45,420 nt of DNA from Ignavibacteriaceae bacterium (lineage in GTDB: Bacteria > Bacteroidota > Ignavibacteria > Ignavibacteriales > Ignavibacteriaceae): NCBI GenBank assembly GCA_013360295.1, contig JABWCL010000041.1, forward strand, positions 1-45,420, written 5' to 3'. Positions 41,609 through 45,420 of the stretch are shown one piece after another. Position 1 is the first letter of the stretch, and every line of letters begins with the position of its first letter. The translations under genes and the position numbers were made by a program. Below the pieces are notes generated by a model. That model searched no databases. It had not been told where the DNA came from and saw only the letters and a list, made by a program, of their open reading frames with translations.

Positions 41609-41739
41609 TAGTGCAGCTCGTGAGCTGCACGAAAGAAAAGAAGGGCGATGTAGCAAGTCGCCCTTTTTTATTTATTGAATTATTGGTAAATGAAAGATCG
41701 CTGAATTTACCACGGGCAGCTAACGAGCTGCACTGCCGG
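41609..41739 (+). mobile_element. Terminator-carrying inverted-end module, copy 3
   Basis: The left end GTAGTGCAGCTCGTGAGCTG begins at 41609 and is itself a near-perfect palindrome. The right end GCAGCTAACGAGCTGCACTG begins at 41716. The total is 131 bp, with a terminator at 41641-41669. It sits 23 bp behind the stop of the 1580-aa T9SS gene. It is the best-kept copy on the left side. Confidence 0.65.
41641..41669 (+). terminator. Rho-independent terminator inside module copy 3
   Basis: AAGGGCGA (41641-41648) pairs with TCGCCCTT (41658-41665) around a 9-nt loop; the downstream arm runs into six Ts (41664-41669). Confidence 0.85.
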
Positions 41740-41790
41740 TGATTTTTTTATTGGGGGAATGGAAAAAAAGAAGTGTTGAATAAATCACGG

Positions 41791-41919
41791 GCAGCGCACG
41801 AGCTGCACTACGGTTATGGTTGCAGAGTGGGATGCAAAAACGCTTTTTCCGTTTATTGAACTATTGACAAGTGATAAATCTTTGAATTCATCACGGGTCG
41901 CTCACGAGCTGCACTACGG
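41791..41919 (+). repeat. Two further right-half repeat copies
   Basis: GCAGCGCACGAGCTGCACTA begins at 41791, and GGTCGCTCACGAGCTGCACT at 41896. The bases before the second (from about 41849: TTTATTGAACTATTGACAAG... TTTGAATTCATCACG) match the inner right half of modules 2 and 3, so the duplicated unit is about 60-70 bp, longer than the palindrome. Together with module 3 they form a small tandem cluster in a convergent intergenic space. Confidence 0.7.
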
Positions 41920-41973
41920 TTGTGTTTGTTGCGGTTGTGGTTAAAGGGTGAATGGGTAAGGTGCGATGCGATT

Positions 41974-42393
41974 TTACATCGGGGCTAAGGTGAGATAGCG
42001 GGCGGTGAATCTGTCTATTGAACAGGATAAGTCATAATTGAACGCCAGTACCCGGAGTGAATATAACTGCTCCCTGAAATTTGTAACCATCGCGCGAATT
42101 GCCTTACGATTCCGGCTGGCTCTGAGCCGCTCGGGTGAAATAAAAAAGGAAGCGAATCTTTCAAAGCCCGTTAATGTACCCGGGCTGCTGAAATCGAGAT
42201 TAAGTATGCTTACCCGGAATTTAACTATCTCGTTCAGACGGAAATCCTTCCTTATATTGTCCTGGAATTCATATAACATAAGCCTCAAAAATGCCAGCTC
42301 TTCACGGGTGCATCCGCCGTCGGATAATAGCCGTGATGAGGCTGCGATCATATTTTCAACTGTATGTAGAAAGTTTTCGTTAATGTCGTTCAT
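41974..42393 (-). CDS. Small hypothetical protein
   Basis: 139 aa, mostly predicted helix with regular hydrophobic spacing (LHTVENMIAASSRLL, REELAFLRLMLYEFQDNI, LRASRNRKAIRAMVTNFREQLYSLRVLAF). There is no signal peptide or membrane span. A purine-rich AAGAAGATGAT lies before the ATG. I recognise no family. An overlapping frame on the other strand (42038-42427) is Ser/Arg-rich and looks like a shadow. It is convergent with the 1580-aa gene across the repeat cluster. It could be a four-helix regulator or an anti-factor, but nothing shows this. Confidence 0.5.
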   Translation of the reverse strand: MNDINENFLHTVENMIAASSRLLSDGGCTREELAFLRLMLYEFQDNIRKDFRLNEIVKFRVSILNLDFSSPGTLTGFERFASFFISPERLRASRNRKAIRAMVTNFREQLYSLRVLAFNYDLSCSIDRFTARYLTLAPM

Positions 42394-43006
42394 ATCATCT
42401 TCTTGTTTCCATATGCAATTTACTTAAGCCGCAGCACGGAATTTTTGTTTTGGGTTACAAAGGTCACCCGGACACCCCCATCCGTGACCACCATCACACC
42501 GCACTTATAACCAGCCGTAAGGGCACATACCCGAGCCTTTATTTCAACTCGTGCTTTGATGCCCCCCTATATCCAGAGACAGAACAGAAATGGGGAGGCG
42601 TAACCGGACTGTCAGCTAATGAACTCAAACCGATCGTTTTCAAAATGTTGAATTTTAACGAAAAACAGGGGGGTAGAAGGACAAACTGCCAAAAAATGCT
42701 TTAGAATTGAAAAGTAGCCGGATGTTTATGTCAGCCGGGGTACCTATATTGTCATAGCGGTTTGCTTCCTTTAATAAACTGTGTCCGGGAGAAGGGGGGC
42801 TTTCCGGAACTATAATGTTATTGAATGGGTTTTACCTGTTAGTTCAAATCCGGGGACCGTAATTTAATTCTGTTTATCCCCTGTTATCTTTTCCCGGGTG
42901 TTCAACCGGAGCGCGCAAATTGTTTGACCTTAGAAAAAGTTTTAATAAAAATAAATCATAAATTCTTTCATTAGCCGGAAGTATGTAACAAAGGAGTTTA
43001 TTTCCA
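42394..43006. other. 613-bp space upstream of the histidine kinase, no clear gene
   Basis: This must hold the promoters of the small minus-strand gene and of the kinase. A minus-strand stretch ending near 42421 reads as a protein-like tail (about 45 codons, including VMVVTDGGVRVTF), but it has a stop ahead and no start, so it may be a gene remnant. A plus-strand frame at 42450-42704 has no ribosome site. AAGGAG at 42991-42996 serves the kinase. Confidence 0.4.
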
Positions 43007-44623
43007 TTGTTAGAATCAACAATAACCCATTTATATAACCAGCAAAAACTGCTCGCGGATATTTCGCAGCTTTTAATAAGGGCGGATGACCTGTATACGG
43101 TTATCAATCACATTCTTAAGCTGCTGGGAGAGCATACAAACGTAAGCCGTGTATACATATTTGAAAACACCCCGGACGGCATTCACACCAATAACACCTA
43201 TGAATGGTGCAACGAAGGAATAACCCCGCAGATAGGAATACTAAAAGATCAGCCCTGGGAGATCATTCCAACCTGGAAGCAGATCATGACAACAAAAGGG
43301 CGCATTTTTTCTGACAATATAAACGAACTTCCGGAGGATATCCGCGAAGTGCTCGCGCCGCAGGGGATTAAGTCCATACTCTCATACCCTCTTTACGTGG
43401 AGAACTGGTTCTTTGGGTTTATCGGATTTGATGAATGTGTAAGAACTAAAATCTGGCGCGAAGACGAGATGGATCTTCTGCGCACAGTATCGAACCTGCT
43501 CTCTAATGCGTTTGAAAGAAAAGTTGTTCACGATAAACTCAAACTAAATGAGATCAGGCTTAAGTTCGCGATTGATGCGGCAAATGAAGGGTTATGGGAA
43601 TGGTACAGCCAGACCGGCGAAGTTTATTTCAGCGATACCTGGAGCACTATGCTCGGGTTTGAACCCGGGGATCTGGAGATAAGTTATGACGGATGGGCGA
43701 AACTGGTTCACCCTGATGACTATCAGGAAGTGGTGAAGCAGCTGAGCGCGCACATAAAAGGTGAAACGGAATTTTATGAAGTGACATACCGTCTGCGCAC
43801 AAAGAGCGGGGAGTACAGGTGGATACTTGATCACGGAAGAGTAGTTCAGAGAGATGAAAATAATAACGCGGTGCGGATGCTGGGGACGCATATAGACGTT
43901 ACCAAGCAGAAAGAGATCGAACAGCAGCTCAAAGAATCAATAGAAACAAAAAACATTCTTTTCTACATAATCTCGCACGACCTCAGAGGACCGGTGGGAG
44001 ACATACTCGCTGCTCTTGAATTTATGACGAGCGGAGCGAAAGTTAATGACGAGACAAAGAATAAGTTCCTGGAAGAGATGAAAAAATCCTCGCGCACTAC
44101 GTACTCGCTTCTCGAAAATCTTCTTAACTGGGCGAAGCTTCAGACCAATAGCATAAAGGTGAATCCGGGAGCTTTTAAGATGCACGACATTATAGACGAA
44201 GGTATTTCACTTATCACCACTACCGCAAAGCAGAAAGACATTCAGATCGAAATTGTCGCTGACCCGCAGCACTCGGTATACGCTGATAAGGAACTCGCGG
44301 GCCTTGTAGTGAGAAACCTTGTCAGTAACGCGATTAAGTTCACACCCAGGAGCGGAAAGATAATGATCTCGGTAGAAAGAAAAGGAAAAGAAACGGTAGT
44401 CGAAGTAGCGGATACGGGCGTGGGGATGGAGAAAAAACTGATTGATAAAATATTAACATCGGCGGGTATTTATTCAACCCGCGGCACCGAGAACGAAAAA
44501 GGATCCGGTATCGGGCTTGTTCTCGTAAAGAATTTTGTGGAAAAGAACGACGGCAAGCTCCGCTTTGTCTCTTACCCCGGCAAAGGCACAAGGGCAATAT
44601 TTACGCTGCCTTCGGCAGAATAA
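43007..44623 (+). CDS. GAF-PAS hybrid sensor histidine kinase
   Basis: 538 aa. The start is a TTG 10 nt behind AAGGAG; no closer ATG gives a complete GAF domain. Residues about 10-170 are a GAF domain (LLADISQLLIRADDLYTVINH...LYVENWFFGFIGFDE). Residues about 185-300 are a PAS fold with PAC (GLWEWYSQTGEVYFSD...TYRLRTKSGEYRWILDHGR). HisKA follows with His324 in FYIISHDLRGPVG, and a HATPase_c with LVVRNLVSNAIKFT, DTGVGM and GSGIGL. No membrane span is present, so it is a soluble sensor. No response regulator lies next to it. A hairpin 44624-44663 begins directly behind its stop. Confidence 0.93.
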   Translation: MLESTITHLYNQQKLLADISQLLIRADDLYTVINHILKLLGEHTNVSRVYIFENTPDGIHTNNTYEWCNEGITPQIGILKDQPWEIIPTWKQIMTTKGRIFSDNINELPEDIREVLAPQGIKSILSYPLYVENWFFGFIGFDECVRTKIWREDEMDLLRTVSNLLSNAFERKVVHDKLKLNEIRLKFAIDAANEGLWEWYSQTGEVYFSDTWSTMLGFEPGDLEISYDGWAKLVHPDDYQEVVKQLSAHIKGETEFYEVTYRLRTKSGEYRWILDHGRVVQRDENNNAVRMLGTHIDVTKQKEIEQQLKESIETKNILFYIISHDLRGPVGDILAALEFMTSGAKVNDETKNKFLEEMKKSSRTTYSLLENLLNWAKLQTNSIKVNPGAFKMHDIIDEGISLITTTAKQKDIQIEIVADPQHSVYADKELAGLVVRNLVSNAIKFTPRSGKIMISVERKGKETVVEVADTGVGMEKKLIDKILTSAGIYSTRGTENEKGSGIGLVLVKNFVEKNDGKLRFVSYPGKGTRAIFTLPSAE

Positions 44624-44663
44624 GTAAAGCCCCCGGGAGAGAATTAGGATTTGGGGGCTTTAC
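44624..44663. terminator. Bidirectional terminator-like hairpin abutting the CRISPR array
   Basis: GTAAAGCCCCC (44624-44634) and GGGGGCTTTAC (44653-44663) form a perfect 11-bp inverted repeat with an 18-nt loop. It starts at the base after the kinase stop and ends at the base before the first CRISPR repeat. The A-G-C and G-C-T ends of the arms suit termination from both sides: the kinase message rightward and the array transcript leftward. Confidence 0.75.
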
Positions 44664-45420
44664 ACTTCAATCCACGCACGCGTATAGCGTGCGACGCCAT
44701 CTTCCACGGGGATAAAGTCTGACTGGACGGTTTCAATCCACGCACGCGTATAGCGTGCGACGAAGGAGTGTCTCGCGCGAGTAGGCAACAATGAAGTTTC
44801 AATCCACGCACGCGTATAGCGTGCGACCATAGATGACTTGTATGATAGAATAACAAATTTAGTTTCAATCCACGCACGCGTATAGCGTGCGACGTTGAAC
44901 CCTTCTTCCGCACCTTCGCTGAACTTGTTTCAATCCACGCACGCGTATAGCGTGCGACATTTGCGCATCACGAAAACGCCGCCGAACTCTGGTTTCAATC
45001 CACGCACGCGTATAGCGTGCGACCGAGCAGCCCAGATCTAATCAAAAATATCATCTGTTTCAATCCACGCACGCGTATAGCGTGCGACTTAAACTTCTGC
45101 TCAGTATTGTGTCCGGGTCAAATGTTTCAATCCACGCACGCGTATAGCGTGCGACTGACGATGGCTGTTAATCAGTTGGGTTTTGTGATGTTTCAATCCA
45201 CGCACGCGTATAGCGTGCGACCAACCGCTCAGGATGCTCTGCGCGTCGCTGAACACGTTTCAATCCACGCACGCGTATAGCGTGCGACCGAGCGTCGCAA
45301 ATGACCTTCTCTCAATGTTCGAGTTTCAATCCACGCACGCGTATAGCGTGCGACATGATATTGTAACACCAAAACCAAATTTATCAAAGTTTCAATCCAC
45401 GCACGCGTATAGCGTGCGAC
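44664..45420 (-). CRISPR. CRISPR array, type I-C-like repeat, 12 repeats and 11 spacers, open to the right
   Basis: The repeat is 32 bp; on the + strand it begins GTTTCAATCCACGC and ends AGCGTGCGAC. Copies start at 44664, 44730, 44796, 44862, 44927, 44992, 45057, 45124, 45190, 45257, 45323 and 45389. Spacers are 33-35 bp. On the minus strand the repeat starts GTCGCACGC and ends GTGGATTGAAAC, the usual orientation of type I-C repeats, with a CGCACGC/GCGTGCG stem and TATAC loop. The leftmost copy differs at its first two bases (AC for GT), as expected for the trailer end. Transcription is therefore inferred leftward, with the leader and cas genes to the right, outside the window. No cas gene is present here. 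Confidence 0.97.

Noticed and set aside
42038-42427. 129-codon plus-strand frame opposite the small hypothetical gene
   Set aside because: It is Ser/Arg-rich with low-complexity runs; the minus frame has better amphipathic helices and a purine-rich site before its ATG.
42421-42560. Minus-strand tail with VMVVTDGGVRVTF
   Set aside because: It reads like protein for about 45 codons, but a stop lies ahead and there is no start codon; it is at most a remnant and too short to call.
42450-42704. 84-codon plus-strand reading frame upstream of the kinase
   Set aside because: It starts at a TTG with no ribosome site, has an unnatural composition (DHHHTALITSRKG) and no family resemblance.
44644-45280. 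Reading frames across the CRISPR array with repeated SHAIRVRGLK or STHAYSVR units
   Set aside because: These are translations of the CRISPR repeat itself.
1-45420. tRNA, rRNA, integrase and att sites
   Set aside because: I looked for cloverleaf ends, rRNA-conserved stretches and recombinase motifs and found none.

Overview
The window looks like a chromosomal segment from the Ignavibacteriota/Chlorobiota branch of the Bacteroidota group. The main evidence is that seven secreted proteins end in a type IX secretion (T9SS) type-A sorting domain of the form SQNYPNPFNPxT...SGxYxYxxxA...KKxxxxK. The promoters I can read also have the Bacteroidota-style -7 box TAnnTTTG, and there is a membrane-bound TPR-AraC regulator of the kind common in that group. 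I see no rRNA or tRNA genes.

Layout. 1-2.7 kb: a phased array of TCGACGAA repeats, a DsbA-like oxidoreductase, and a secreted T9SS protein. 2.9-4.5 kb: a methyltransferase-like protein and an unknown exported protein. 4.8-9.9 kb: two tandem, equally long (832 aa) Asp-box beta-propeller T9SS proteins. 10.1-11.8 kb: a membrane phosphoglycerol-transferase/sulfatase-fold protein. 12.1-34 kb: a large two-armed beta-1,3-glucan (laminarin/callose-type) utilisation locus. 34.2-42.4 kb: a DUF4287/DUF5655-like protein, a TPR-AraC sensor-regulator divergent from a 1580-aa secreted beta-rich protein, and a small hypothetical gene. 43-44.6 kb: a GAF-PAS histidine kinase. 44.66-45.42 kb: a CRISPR array with a type I-C-like repeat, open at the right edge.

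The glucan locus. The left arm (minus strand) encodes a clan GH-A glycosidase fused to a long beta-rich, possibly outer-membrane, domain, then a GH3 beta-glucosidase and a GH81 endo-beta-1,3-glucanase with PKD and CBM6 modules. The right arm (plus strand) encodes a triplicated glycan-binding lipoprotein, a ROK-family regulator, a GH16 laminarinase lipoprotein, a GPH sugar symporter fused in frame to a GH3 beta-glucosidase, a GH17 glucanase and two T9SS-displayed binding proteins. The two arms diverge from 20.9-21.4 kb. There, two promoters of the same design (TTGACA, 17 nt, TAnnTTTG) are each overlapped at the -7 box by the same operator, CTTTGTTC-N7-GAACAAAG. The obvious candidate regulator is the ROK protein encoded two genes away. 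No SusC/SusD pair is present. The inferred route is surface binding and cutting, then import by the symporter and cytoplasmic hydrolysis by the fused GH3.

Another result is a family of about 131-bp modules with inverted palindromic ends (core GCAGCTCACGAGCTGC) that carry a Rho-independent terminator. Three complete copies sit directly behind T9SS genes, and single ends are scattered in gene-3' intergenic spaces. This resembles a REPIN or MITE that supplies terminators.
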